Below, piece by piece: positions 8,837 through 16,919 of a DNA stretch of 38,551 bases; within the stretch, counting starts at the first letter, position 1, and each line of letters starts with the position of its first letter. Both the position numbers and the translations under genes were made by a program. The DNA comes from an uncultured Lachnospiraceae bacterium (GTDB lineage Bacteria; Bacillota; Clostridia; Lachnospirales; Lachnospiraceae). The notes under the pieces were generated by a model. The model ran no database searches, had not been told where the DNA came from, and was given only the letters and a program-made list of their open reading frames with translations. Where the stretch lies: positions 1 to 38,551 of the forward strand of contig CADBRV010000077.1 of NCBI GenBank assembly GCA_902797185.1, given 5' to 3'.

Positions 8837-9550
8837 ATGGATCGGCAAGGTACAGGTCGTATGAGGATCGAGCAGGAAAAGGCTCCCGCCTTTGTTTCCG
8901 AAAGGAGGCAGATGTCGGAGTCTTTTCAGGTGGGCATTTTTCTGGCGCTGGGAGGCGGGTTCCAGGATGCATATACATATATTATGCGGGGGCAGGTCTT
9001 TGCCAATGCCCAGACGGGGAACATTGTGTTAATGAGTGTCAACTTCCTGGCCGGGAATGGCAGGGAAGGGATGGCATACCTGTTCCCGGTCCTTTCCTTT
9101 GCGTTTGGCGTCTTTGCCGCGGAATGCATCCGGGAAAAATTTAAATATGCCTCTTTCCTGCACTGGCGGCAGGGAATCCTGCTTTTGGAAATGGCAGTCA
9201 TGGCAGTGACAGGGTTCCTTCCGGCCAGCCTCTCCATGCCCGCCAACATGCTGGTTTCGTTTTCCTGCGCCATGCAGGTCCAGTCTTTCCGGAAAGTGGG
9301 CGGCAATGCCTATGCCAGCACCATGTGCATCGGGAACCTCAGGAGCGGCATGTCAGCTTTGTCTTTATTTCTCAATACAAAAGAAAAAAGGGAGGGGCAG
9401 AAAGCTGCCTGCTATTTCGGGATCATCGGCTTTTTTGCGGTAGGCGCCGGGCTCGGAGGCAATTTGTCCTTTTATTTTGGTCTTCGCACGATCTGGATTT
9501 GCATCGCATTCCTTTTCACGGCATTCTGCCTGATGGCGAAAAGGCACTAA
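8837..9550 (+). CDS. DUF1275 (YoaK-like) membrane protein
   Basis: A 237-residue protein with five or six hydrophobic segments. The family motif is clear: GGGFQDAYTY, then RGQVFANAQTGNIVLM. Members are inner-membrane proteins of unknown function widespread in bacteria. The start at 8837 follows AAGGAGGAGG with seven bases between; an internal ATG at 8912 has AAAGGAGG only three bases away and fits less well, though it would remove a hydrophilic 25-residue N-terminus. It stands alone, after repeat copy A and before a degenerate repeat and the cobalamin riboswitch. Confidence 0.85.
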   Translation: MDRQGTGRMRIEQEKAPAFVSERRQMSESFQVGIFLALGGGFQDAYTYIMRGQVFANAQTGNIVLMSVNFLAGNGREGMAYLFPVLSFAFGVFAAECIREKFKYASFLHWRQGILLLEMAVMAVTGFLPASLSMPANMLVSFSCAMQVQSFRKVGGNAYASTMCIGNLRSGMSALSLFLNTKEKREGQKAACYFGIIGFFAVGAGLGGNLSFYFGLRTIWICIAFLFTAFCLMAKRH

Positions 9551-9590
9551 GGGTTTGTCCTCGGCGGGGGAAGTAGAGAGCCAAGCCATA

Positions 9591-9727
9591 AAAATACGTG
9601 CAAGCGCGCGGGAGTGACGAAAACCATCACTCCTCGGGTGATGATTTTAGAAATCGGGGGGCCACGCCACTAAGATCGCACTTTGTGCAAGGGCGCGGCC
9701 TGCATCGTCACCCGTTGAGTGATGACA
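9591..9727 (+). repeat. Degenerate copy H of the nested-palindrome element (middle module)
   Basis: The part 9659-9727 aligns with the middle of copy E: GCCACGCCA ... AAGATC, a small hairpin (GCAC TTT GTGC), GGGCGCGGCCTGC and then the TCAC/GATGACA arm. The terminal modules are not recognisable. Its last bases supply the ATGACA used as a possible -35 of the next promoter. Confidence 0.6.
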
Positions 9728-9750
9728 TTGGAAAAAAAGTATGTTAAAGT
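9722..9750 (+). promoter_or_regulatory. Candidate promoter of riboswitch-cbiK transcript
   Basis: ATGACA (9722-9727), a 17-base spacer and TAAAGT (9745-9750) lie just before the riboswitch. The -35 box falls inside the degenerate repeat copy H. Confidence 0.5.
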
Positions 9751-9767
9751 AAATAGGAAAAATTGAA

Positions 9768-9960
9768 ACGCTGCACCTGGTGCCGGAGAGATCCGGTGAA
9801 AAGGGAATCGAGTGCAAATCTCGAACGAACTCGTCACTGTGAGCAGGGAGGGCTGCCATAGGCTGTAAAAAGCCGGTCACTGGAAATGGGAAGGCGGCAG
9901 CCTTCAAAGCTGTAAGCCAGGAGACCTGCCAGGAGCGGCAGACTGGAAAAAGCTACGAGT
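9768..9960 (+). ncRNA. Cobalamin riboswitch
   Basis: The B12 box AAGCCAGGAGACCTGCC is at 9914-9930. The upstream core elements GAAAAGGGAA, GTGCAAATC and CACTGTGA at about 9798-9842 are in the usual order and spacing. Adenosyl- or other cobalamins bind this RNA class and turn off downstream expression, here most simply through the terminator at 10017-10045. It controls the lipoprotein at 10080. Confidence 0.95.
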
Positions 9961-10016
9961 CATTGGCGCAGTACCAGGTCGGCGATAGGGATTCCCTATG
10001 GCTTATTTTGTGTACG

Positions 10017-10045
10017 AAACTTCTGCTTTTGGCAGGAGTTTTTTT
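10017..10045 (+). terminator. Riboswitch expression-platform terminator
   Basis: A 10-bp stem AAACTTCTGC / GCAGGAGTTT with one G-T pair and loop TTTTG runs into a T tract. It lies between the riboswitch core and the ribosome site of the lipoprotein gene, the standard layout for transcriptional control by ligand. Confidence 0.85.
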
Positions 10046-10079
10046 ATGGTTCAGGGGCTTTTCGAAGGAGGAGGATGAA

Positions 10080-11702
10080 ATGAAGAAGAAACTCGTCTCC
10101 CTGCTTTTGACCGCGGTCATGGCGGGGACCCTCGTCGCCGGGTGCGGCGGGAGCACCGGTTCTGCCAGCGGCACCGCATCCGCCGGCGCACAGCAGGCAT
10201 CCGGGACAGCATCCGGCGCGGCCAGCGGAGACCTGGCTGCCGCACAGCATGTGGCGGACCTGATCGACGCGATCTATGTGCAGGAGCGGACGGACCAGGC
10301 CGACGAGCAGTGCAAAGAAGCAAAAGAAGCCTGGGATGCCCTTACGGATACGCAGAAAGCACTGGTTTCCGGTGATTATGCAGACCCGGATTATTTCGGC
10401 AGGGATACCGGTGACGCTTCCGCGGATGCCCCGCTAAACGATGACGGCATCGGGGAAAATGAAATCCTGGTAGTCAGCTTTGGTACTTCTTTTAATGACA
10501 GCCGTGCCAAGGACATCGGAGGGATTGAAAAGGCAGAGCAGGAAGCTTATCCGGATTATTCTGTCCGCAGGGCTTTTACCGCCCAGATCATCATCAACCA
10601 TGTCCAGGCCAGGGATGGCGAGAAGATCGACAATGTGGACCAGGCACTCCAGAGGGCAGTGGAGAACGGGGTAAAGAACCTTATTGTACAGCCTACCCAT
10701 TTGATGCATGGCGCAGAATATGACGAGCTGGCCGCTTCCGTAAAAGAATATGCGGACAAGTTTGACAGCGTCAAGATCGCGGAACCGCTCCTGGGTGAAG
10801 CAGGGTCTGATACGGCTGCTGTAAATGAGGACAAGCAGAGGGTTGCCAAGGATATCACGGCGCAGGCAGTAAAAGACGCAGGCTATGATTCCCTGGAAGA
10901 TGCTTCCGGCGATGGCACCGCTTTTGTCTTCATGGGCCATGGCACTTCCCACGAAGCCAACATTACTTATGACCAGATGCAGAGCGAGATGGAAGACCTG
11001 GGATATCATAACGTCTTCATCGGCACCGTAGAAGGAAAACCGGCAGATACCGCCTGCCAGGCAGTCATCCAGAAAGTAAAGGATGCAGGTTATAAGGAAG
11101 TCATCCTCCGCCCCCTTATGGTAGTGGCCGGCGACCATGCAAACAACGATATGGCCGGGGATGATGCAGGTTCCTGGAAGAGCCAGTTTGAAGATGCCGG
11201 ATTTACGGTAGAAACCCAGATCAGCGGCTTGGGCCGGATTGAAGATATTGAGCAGATGTATGTAGAACATACGAAGGATGCCATTGACAATGGCACTCCT
11301 GTTACATCTGACGAGTCCGCGGATGCAGGTACACTGGCAGATGGCACTTATACTGCAGATTTTAACACGGACAGCAGCATGTTCCATGTAAATGACGCGG
11401 ATAACGGGAAGGGCACCTTGACTGTAAAAGACGGGAAGATGGTCATCCATATCCGGCTGGTATCCGAGAATATCGTAAACCTTTACCTTGGAAAAGCATC
11501 AGATGCCGAAAAGGCGGACAAGTCCGACCTGATCCAGCCGACGGAAGAGACGGTAAATTACAGTGACGGCACATCCGAGACCGTATATGCTTTTGATGTG
11601 CCGGTGGAAGCAATTGGGAAGGATTTCGACCTGGCAATCTTAGGAACCAAAGGGACCTGGTATGACCATACCGTTTCTGTTTCTGACCCGGTTGCACAGT
11701 AA
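10080..11702 (+). CDS. Lipid-anchored CbiK-type cobaltochelatase with C-terminal NEAT-like domain
   Basis: A 540-residue lipoprotein. Residues 1-22 form a signal peptide with lipobox LVAGC, so the mature protein would sit on the outer face of the membrane. A low-complexity linker and a three-helix segment (ALTDTQKALV) of the kind common in Firmicute surface proteins follow. Residues about 125-410 are a CbiK domain with both metal-site histidines in context (FMGHGTSHEAN, H287; VVAGDHANNDMAGDD, H353). CbiK inserts cobalt into sirohydrochlorin in anaerobic cobalamin synthesis. From about 417 to the end (DGTYTADF, LTVKDGK, FDVPVEAIG, WYDHTVSV) it resembles a NEAT-type heme-binding Ig fold; this part is inferred. 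ATG 10080 follows AAGGAGGAGG. A cobalamin riboswitch precedes it. Confidence 0.88.
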   Translation: MKKKLVSLLLTAVMAGTLVAGCGGSTGSASGTASAGAQQASGTASGAASGDLAAAQHVADLIDAIYVQERTDQADEQCKEAKEAWDALTDTQKALVSGDYADPDYFGRDTGDASADAPLNDDGIGENEILVVSFGTSFNDSRAKDIGGIEKAEQEAYPDYSVRRAFTAQIIINHVQARDGEKIDNVDQALQRAVENGVKNLIVQPTHLMHGAEYDELAASVKEYADKFDSVKIAEPLLGEAGSDTAAVNEDKQRVAKDITAQAVKDAGYDSLEDASGDGTAFVFMGHGTSHEANITYDQMQSEMEDLGYHNVFIGTVEGKPADTACQAVIQKVKDAGYKEVILRPLMVVAGDHANNDMAGDDAGSWKSQFEDAGFTVETQISGLGRIEDIEQMYVEHTKDAIDNGTPVTSDESADAGTLADGTYTADFNTDSSMFHVNDADNGKGTLTVKDGKMVIHIRLVSENIVNLYLGKASDAEKADKSDLIQPTEETVNYSDGTSETVYAFDVPVEAIGKDFDLAILGTKGTWYDHTVSVSDPVAQ

Positions 11703-11763
11703 AGAAAATCCGGGATATGCCCTGGGATAAAGAAACAGGGAGAAAAAAAGCCGGTCTGAAAGG

Positions 11764-11823
11764 GGCGATGCAGCTGGTACATCGTAAGGGTTCCTCCCGC
11801 TGAAGCAGGCCCTTCCTTACGAT
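11764..11823 (+). repeat. Nested-palindrome element, right-end copy B
   Basis: GGCGATGCAGCTGGTAC then the hairpin ATCGTAAGG ... CCTTACGAT with inner CCCGCT/AGCAGG. Only the right third of the element is present. Here it lies downstream of cbiK between convergent genes, not before a start codon. Confidence 0.8.
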
Positions 11824-11843
11824 AGAAACAAGGATAAAATATA

Positions 11844-11884
11844 GCCGCAGCAGATGGAGATTCCACCTGCTGCGGCTTGTTTTG
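11844..11884. terminator. Intrinsic terminator between convergent genes
   Basis: GCCGCAGCAG pairs with CTGCTGCGGC, with an inner GGA/TCC extension, followed by TTGTTTT on plus and an A/T-rich tail on minus. It serves the cbiK-type gene and probably the MATE gene. Confidence 0.8.
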
Positions 11885-11917
11885 CGTTCTCGTCAGTAAT
11901 CGTTAACGCTTTTCGCT

Positions 11918-13300
11918 TTAGGCGTTGCTTTGGACCATGCTTTTTGCTCCGGTCCAGTAGCCTCTCTTTTTTCCATGGAAATACAGGATAAGGCAGATGA
12001 TTGTAGAAAGCAGGGAGCCGCCTGCCGGTGCACATCCCATGGCATACAGTGTTGCCGGGAACAGGATGGTTGCCAGGATTGAGCCGGGGATCCTTATCAC
12101 CAGGATGGATGCGATATTGTGCAGGAAGGAATAGATGGCTTTGTTATAGGCGCAGAAATATCCGCTGAAGCAGAAATGAAACCCTGCAAAGAAGGTATCT
12201 GCCAGGTAGGTGCGGAAATACTGCACGCCTAAAGCAACTACTTCCTGGTCTTTTGTAAACAAACGGATGACCGGGTAGGCAAAGGCTTCACAAACGGTAA
12301 TAATCACGATGCTGTAAGTACAGCAGACAGCAATGGCATATTTCAAAGTAGAAAGGGCACGGCTGTCCTTCCCCGCGCCGATATTCTGTGCGCTGATGGC
12401 GGTGACAGAGGCCTGCATGGCGGACGGCACCAGGAACAGGAAGCCGATGATTTTTTCCACGATGCCAACGGCGGCGGAAATATCCACGCCCCGGGTATTG
12501 GCGATAATCGTAATAATAAGGAAGGAAACCTGGATGCATCCGTCCTGGAACGCGATGGGGACGCCCACACTGAAAATGTTCCGGATCAAGGAGGAATCCA
12601 ATTTCAGGTCCTTTCTGCGGACCTGGATGTAGTTCCTTTTCTTTTTCAGAAATAGGATGGCGAAAAGGACGCTGCCTGCCTGGGAGCAGACTGTCGCGGT
12701 GGCTGCCCCGGCGGCGCCAAGCCCTACATAGCCGATCAGGAAAAGGTCCCCGAAAATATTGATAATGCCTGCCGCGAAAGCGAAATACATGGGGCTTTTC
12801 GTATCCCCCAGCCCGCGGAAAATGGCACTGAGCATGTTATAAGCCGTAATAAAGGGCACGCCCAGATAGCAGATAAAAAGGTAATGGAAGGTGGCTGGCT
12901 TTGCTTCTTCCGGCACCCGCATGACGAAGACCATCCCCCGGATGGAAACCAGCAGGATGGCGGTAATAATGGCGGCGACAATCAGGAAAAGGCAGATGGA
13001 AGTGCCGATGTCTTTTTGTACGTCCTCTTTCCTGCCGGCACCGATGTTTTTCCCGATCAGCACGGTAGCACCCATAGCCAGCCCGGCGATAACCACGGTA
13101 ACCATGTTCATGACAGAGCTGCCGATGGATACGGCGCTGATGGCGGACGCGCCATAGAACTGGCCTGTAATTAACAGGTCCGCCATCCCGTAAAAAGTCT
13201 GCAGGAAACAGGTTATTAAATAAGGTACGGAAAATTTTAAAAGCCCCCGGAAGATGTTCCCTTCCGTCAGATTCTGCTGCATTTTTGCCATCCTCCCCAT
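11918..13300 (-). CDS. MATE-family multidrug/metabolite efflux protein
   Basis: A 460-residue protein with 12 hydrophobic segments in two related halves, matching the MATE family: the N-terminal LLKFSVPYLITCFLQTFYGMADLL and the mid-protein IRNIFSVGVPIAFQ are typical of each half. Such carriers expel cationic or other compounds in exchange for Na+ or H+. Three in-frame ATGs lie at 13300, 13291 and 13282. The first has AAAGGA seven bases upstream; the last has GGGGAGG nine bases upstream, so the true start could be six codons later. It is 21 bases downstream of a LysR gene on the same strand, so the two are probably co-transcribed. Confidence 0.9.
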   Translation of the reverse strand: MGRMAKMQQNLTEGNIFRGLLKFSVPYLITCFLQTFYGMADLLITGQFYGASAISAVSIGSSVMNMVTVVIAGLAMGATVLIGKNIGAGRKEDVQKDIGTSICLFLIVAAIITAILLVSIRGMVFVMRVPEEAKPATFHYLFICYLGVPFITAYNMLSAIFRGLGDTKSPMYFAFAAGIINIFGDLFLIGYVGLGAAGAATATVCSQAGSVLFAILFLKKKRNYIQVRRKDLKLDSSLIRNIFSVGVPIAFQDGCIQVSFLIITIIANTRGVDISAAVGIVEKIIGFLFLVPSAMQASVTAISAQNIGAGKDSRALSTLKYAIAVCCTYSIVIITVCEAFAYPVIRLFTKDQEVVALGVQYFRTYLADTFFAGFHFCFSGYFCAYNKAIYSFLHNIASILVIRIPGSILATILFPATLYAMGCAPAGGSLLSTIICLILYFHGKKRGYWTGAKSMVQSNA

Positions 13301-13321
13301 CTTTCAATCCTTTACATTTTA

Positions 13322-14218
13322 TCATGCCGTGGGGATGGATGGAAAGAGGGAGTGGATATAAGAGGCAAAGTCTTTGGCAACTGCAGGCAGAGACTTCCCT
13401 TTTTCTTTTACCAGGAGGATTTTTGTTTCCAGATACCCGCAGTCGATCTTCTGGTAATACAGCCCGTCGTCCATCTGGCACATGGAAGATGGGTAGATGG
13501 CATAGCCCAGCCCGTTTTTTGCCCAGGTCATGGAAGTGCGGGAATCGTCGCACCAGCAAAGGACGTCTGGAGAAAAGCCGGCTTCCTGGAAAGCCTTTTT
13601 ATAAAGGGCATCATACCGGCGGTAGAAAATAAGGGGTTTTCCTTTTAAATAGGTGAGGGGGATGGAATCATATTCCGAAAGGTCTTTCCCGGAAAAGGGG
13701 TTCTTTTTTTTCTCCAGGCAGGAGGCTGCCACCATGGGCTCCCTGCGGATCGGGAAAGATTCCAGCCCTTCCAGGTTTACCGGGGTGCGGATCAGGGCAA
13801 GGTCGATGACGCCGGCTTTGATTTCTTCCACCAGGTTATAAGTGATCCCGTCATGGATTTCAAATCGTACATCCGGGAACTTCTGGCTGAAAGACCGGAT
13901 GACGGACATGGCGGCAGGGCAGATGGAGGGCGTGATTCCAAGCCGAAGGCTCCTGGAATGGCCGGCGGCGACTACTTCCTGTTTGGCGGATTCGGAAAGC
14001 CCCAGGATCGTGTCAGCACGCTGGTAAAGGATTTTTCCCGCGGGGGTCAGGGTGATGCCGCTGCGGCTTCGTTCAAACAAGGATACGCCCAGTTCTTCCT
14101 CCAGCCGTTTCATCTGGTAACTGATATTGGGCTGTGCCATGGGGATGCTGCGGGAAGCGGCATTCATGCTCCCGGCATCCGCAATGGCACGGAATAGTTC
14201 AAGCTGCCGAAGTTCCAT
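13322..14218 (-). CDS. LysR-type transcriptional regulator
   Basis: A 298-residue LysR protein with the standard N-terminal helix-turn-helix (MELRQLELFRAIADAGSMNA, then SIPMAQPNISYQMKRLEEE) and a periplasmic-binding-like effector domain, including the typical LRLGITPSICP strand. It lies immediately upstream of the MATE gene on the same strand and likely controls that exporter and itself. Two TTGATGAT direct repeats around an ATAGATCTAT palindrome at 14241-14263, just before the start codon, are a candidate autoregulatory site. Confidence 0.9.
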   Translation of the reverse strand: MELRQLELFRAIADAGSMNAASRSIPMAQPNISYQMKRLEEELGVSLFERSRSGITLTPAGKILYQRADTILGLSESAKQEVVAAGHSRSLRLGITPSICPAAMSVIRSFSQKFPDVRFEIHDGITYNLVEEIKAGVIDLALIRTPVNLEGLESFPIRREPMVAASCLEKKKNPFSGKDLSEYDSIPLTYLKGKPLIFYRRYDALYKKAFQEAGFSPDVLCWCDDSRTSMTWAKNGLGYAIYPSSMCQMDDGLYYQKIDCGYLETKILLVKEKGKSLPAVAKDFASYIHSLFPSIPTA

Positions 14219-14358
14219 AAAGATCGTTCCTTTCCATCTTTTGATGATAGATCTATTGATGATCGGGGTTATACTGATTTTAATAATATATTGAATTTAT
14301 ATTATTATAGCATAAATTATTTATTTTACATATATATGAGAAAAGGATACTATTATAT

Positions 14359-14524
14359 ATCGTAAGGAGGGATCCGCTTCAGCGGGAGGATTCCTTACGA
14401 TGCACCAGCCGCATCGTCCTATGTCATCGCCTGTAAGGCGATGACATAGGCCACGTCTCCGCACGAAGTGCGGTTTATAATGGCGTGGCTCTCCTTAAGG
14501 ACGATTTGGAATGCGGCGGTTGTC
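14359..14524 (-). repeat. Nested-palindrome element, full-length copy C (reverse)
   Basis: On the minus strand it has every module: CCGCATTCCAAATCGTCC, then GCCACG ... CGTGGC enclosing CCGCAC TTC GTGCGG, then the perfect CCTATGTCATCGCC / GGCGATGACATAGG stem, GGACGATGCGG, and ATCGTAAGGA ... TCCTTACGAT. It fills most of the 373-base LysR-chromate transporter gap; the rest (14265-14358) is AT-rich sequence. Confidence 0.9.
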
Positions 14525-14591
14525 TTTTTTATAGGAAATATCTTTTTTTGAAAGCAGCCTGAAGGAAAAATCCAAAGGAAAGGCGGGAAAG

Positions 14592-15317
14592 ATGAAGGAA
14601 CTTTGGGACCTGTATTTTACTTTTTTAAAAATCGGGGCGGTTAATTTCGGCGGTGGTTATGCCATGCTCCCCCTTTTGGAAAGGGATCTGGTGGATGATA
14701 AAAAATGGGTCAGCCAGGAAGAACTTCTGGATTACTTTGCCATCGGCCAATGCACGCCGGGCGTCATCGCGTTAAATGTCTCCACCTTTATCGGGCATAA
14801 GCGGAAAGGCATCATTGGCGGTATTGTGGCTTCCCTGGGGTTTATTTCCGTCCCTATCTGGATCATCCTTGTTATTGCCGCCGTCCTGACCGGTTTTGCG
14901 GATAACCCCTATGTGCAGGACGCGTTTGCCGGCATCCGGGTCTGCGTCTTTGTCCTGATTATCCAGGCCGTCCTCCGGTTATGGAAAAAATCCGTGGTGG
15001 ACTGGAAGACCCTGGTGATGTACTGCTTCATCTTTTTTATTACCGTATTTTCCAAAGTGCTTCCGCTCCATGTTTCCGCCGCGGCTTTCGTCATCTGTGC
15101 CGGCGTACTGGGTGCTTTTATCGGACCGAATAAGGCTGGAAATAAGAGGCAGGCAGAAATGGAGCAGGTTAGCCAGCAGGAAGTTACTGCACAGGAATGC
15201 CAGGAGCAAGGCAATGGGCACAGTTCCGTAGTACAGAAAGGCCGGGAACAGGACGCCACAGTACAAGAGCCAGATAAACAAGAGATGGATGAGGCCGAAA
15301 GGAGGCAGGATAAATGA
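14592..15317 (+). CDS. ChrA-type chromate transporter, first half
   Basis: A 241-residue short-chain ChrA protein. The half-domain motif is clear: FLKIGAVNFGGGYAMLPLLERDLV near the start and AIGQCTPGVIALNVSTFIG after it. ChrA proteins export oxyanions such as chromate; in anaerobes many probably handle other anions. After about residue 180 comes a hydrophilic Gln/Glu-rich tail of 60 residues that is not part of the family. Its TGA overlaps the next gene's ATG (ATGA), so both halves are made together and presumably form a heterodimer. Confidence 0.9.
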   Translation: MKELWDLYFTFLKIGAVNFGGGYAMLPLLERDLVDDKKWVSQEELLDYFAIGQCTPGVIALNVSTFIGHKRKGIIGGIVASLGFISVPIWIILVIAAVLTGFADNPYVQDAFAGIRVCVFVLIIQAVLRLWKKSVVDWKTLVMYCFIFFITVFSKVLPLHVSAAAFVICAGVLGAFIGPNKAGNKRQAEMEQVSQQEVTAQECQEQGNGHSSVVQKGREQDATVQEPDKQEMDEAERRQDK

Positions 15318-15889
15318 AAACGTTGATCTTGATGATGCTTCAGTTTTTTAAGACCGGCCTTTTCTCAGTGGGCGGCGGCCTTGCCACTTTGCCGTTTCTT
15401 TATGAGATGTCGGACCAGTTCGGATGGTTTTCCCATGATGACGTTGCCAATATGATTGCCGTTTCCGAGTCGACGCCGGGAGCGATCGGTATCAATATGG
15501 CTACCTATGCCGGATTCAAGACTTCCGGGATCATCGGAGGCATCCTTTCCACCATCGCCCTGGCTGCCCCGTCCATCATTGTCATTTTGATTGTTGCGAC
15601 GATTCTGGAAAAATTCCGGAAGAGCAAAGTCGTATCCAATGTTTTTTACGGCCTTCGTCCTGCGTCCATTGCTATGATTTCAGCGGCAGGCATCAATGTG
15701 GCGAAAACTTCCATCATAAATGTGGATGCCTTTTCAAAGTCCGGGCTCTTCTCCAGTTTGTTTTCCTGGAAAGCAGTCGTGCTGGCGGTCCTGCTTTTTT
15801 TGGCACAGAAAAAGTGGAATTTCCATCCGTTTTTTTTCATTGCGGTATCAGCAGTTGTTGGAATAGTATTTCGTTTTGCTACCGGGTGA
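15314..15889 (+). CDS. ChrA-type chromate transporter, second half
   Basis: A 191-residue partner of the preceding protein, with the same half-domain motifs: FFKTGLFSVGGGLATLPFLYEM, then IAVSESTPGAIGINMATYAG. Five or six hydrophobic segments follow. Short-chain ChrA proteins work as pairs with opposite membrane orientation. Start and previous stop overlap as ATGA. A TATAAT just after its stop codon (15892-15897) may start the superoxide reductase transcript. Confidence 0.9.
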   Translation: MKTLILMMLQFFKTGLFSVGGGLATLPFLYEMSDQFGWFSHDDVANMIAVSESTPGAIGINMATYAGFKTSGIIGGILSTIALAAPSIIVILIVATILEKFRKSKVVSNVFYGLRPASIAMISAAGINVAKTSIINVDAFSKSGLFSSLFSWKAVVLAVLLFLAQKKWNFHPFFFIAVSAVVGIVFRFATG

Positions 15890-15969
15890 TGTATAATCTG
15901 GTTAAGAGCAACCAGGCGGCAGAGCCGTCTGACAAAGCCTATAAAATACAGGCAGAAAGGATACCGATT

Positions 15970-16347
15970 ATGTTATTTTACAGATGTGACAGATGTAAAA
16001 ATTTTGTAACTTTTCTTGGAGAGAAAAAAGCCTGCACACCGCAGTGCTGCGGGATTGAAATGACAGAAGTCGTCCCGAATACCACAGACGCAGCCCAGGA
16101 GAAACATGTCCCGGTTGTAACGGTTAATGGGGACAAGGTTTCCGTAAAGGTTGGTTCTGTTGCCCATCCGATGACGGAAGAGCATTATATCGAGTTCATC
16201 GTCCTGGAGTGTAAGGACAGTTACCAGCTGAAATACCTGAAACCGGGTGATGCACCGGAAGCAGAGTTCGTGCTTGCAGCTGGCGCAGAGCCTGTAGCAG
16301 CATATGCATACTGCAACCTGCACGGCCTTTGGAAAGCAGATATTTGA
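15970..16347 (+). CDS. Desulfoferrodoxin (two-iron superoxide reductase)
   Basis: A 125-residue protein with both iron centres. The N-terminal desulforedoxin site uses C6, C9, C26 and C27. The catalytic site has EKH (E44, K45, H46), H66, H72, C115 and H118, the square-pyramidal His4-Cys iron of superoxide reductases. It reduces superoxide to peroxide in the cytoplasm without making oxygen, a hallmark of strict anaerobes. ATG 15970 follows AAAGGAT at good distance; longer in-frame starts would run back into the upstream gene. It is followed by a terminator at 16454. Confidence 0.95.
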   Translation: MLFYRCDRCKNFVTFLGEKKACTPQCCGIEMTEVVPNTTDAAQEKHVPVVTVNGDKVSVKVGSVAHPMTEEHYIEFIVLECKDSYQLKYLKPGDAPEAEFVLAAGAEPVAAYAYCNLHGLWKADI

Positions 16348-16453
16348 CCTTCTTAAGGAAAGAAGCTTCCTAGAAGCTTTCCGTATGCCATAGAAGAGGG
16401 ATTCTCCTGAAGGATTCACGACTTTTGGCAAATTGAAAAACGAGAAAAAAGGT

Positions 16454-16490
16454 ACAGCCCATCTTCCAATATGGAAGCGGGCTGTTTCTT
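16454..16490 (+). terminator. Intrinsic terminator after superoxide reductase
   Basis: ACAGCCC pairs with GGGCTGT, with an inner TTCCA/TGGAA stem, followed by TTTCTTT. Confidence 0.8.
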
Positions 16491-16919
16491 TATAACTGCA
16501 TATCAAACAATGTAATATTATATTATAATATATCAAAATATATATTAATTTCTTTGACCAAGCCTATATTCAAAATTTTTTCATCCAGCTTTTATAAAAA
16601 TTTTTCAGCAAGCCTTTCCAAAATCATGGCCGCCCGGATTTTATCAACACCCGGAAGTTTTTCTTAAGTTTCCTGGTGCTTTCGGAAGGGTGGCGGAAGC
16701 CTTGGCATAATGGTCGCATATATGCGGGAAGAGGTATTTATGGAAGACACGAAGGCAAAAACAAAGATAACGGCCGCATATACACGGGAAGAGGTTCGCA
16801 AGGAAAACATGGATTAATTACTCATGGAATGGTAAAATATAACGTATTATACATGGCAGGCCTGCCCGTCTTAGGGAGGTCGTGCAGGAGTCAAGAAGTA
16901 GCAGTTGCGTGGAGGAATT
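16491..16919 (+). other. trpS upstream region with duplicated leader segment
   Basis: The first part (16500-16625) is very AT-rich with two phased runs of A/T about 25 bases apart (CAAAATTTTTTC and AAAAATTTTTCAG), which may bend DNA. A 20-odd-base segment (GCATATA ... CGGGAAGAGGT) occurs twice, at 16713 and 16775, 63 bases apart. A four-codon frame ATG GAA TGG TAA lies at 16824-16835. GGCAGGCCTGCC at 16855-16866 is a palindrome. I see no T-box sequence and no terminator before trpS. Confidence 0.5.
16710..16817 (+). CDS. Possible 35-residue leader peptide with internal repeat
   Basis: An open frame between the superoxide-reductase terminator and trpS encodes a charged peptide with two repeats, AYMREEV and AYTREEV, 21 residues apart. 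Its first ATG has no good ribosome site; an internal ATG at 16740 has GAAGAGGT at proper spacing and would give a 25-residue product. No known family. It could be a non-coding duplication that happens to stay in frame. Confidence 0.3.
   Translation: MVAYMREEVFMEDTKAKTKITAAYTREEVRKENMD

Noticed and set aside
16685-16710. T-box riboswitch before trpS (GGGTGG seen at 16688)
   Set aside because: The rest of the T-box consensus, the specifier stem and the terminator/antiterminator pair are absent.
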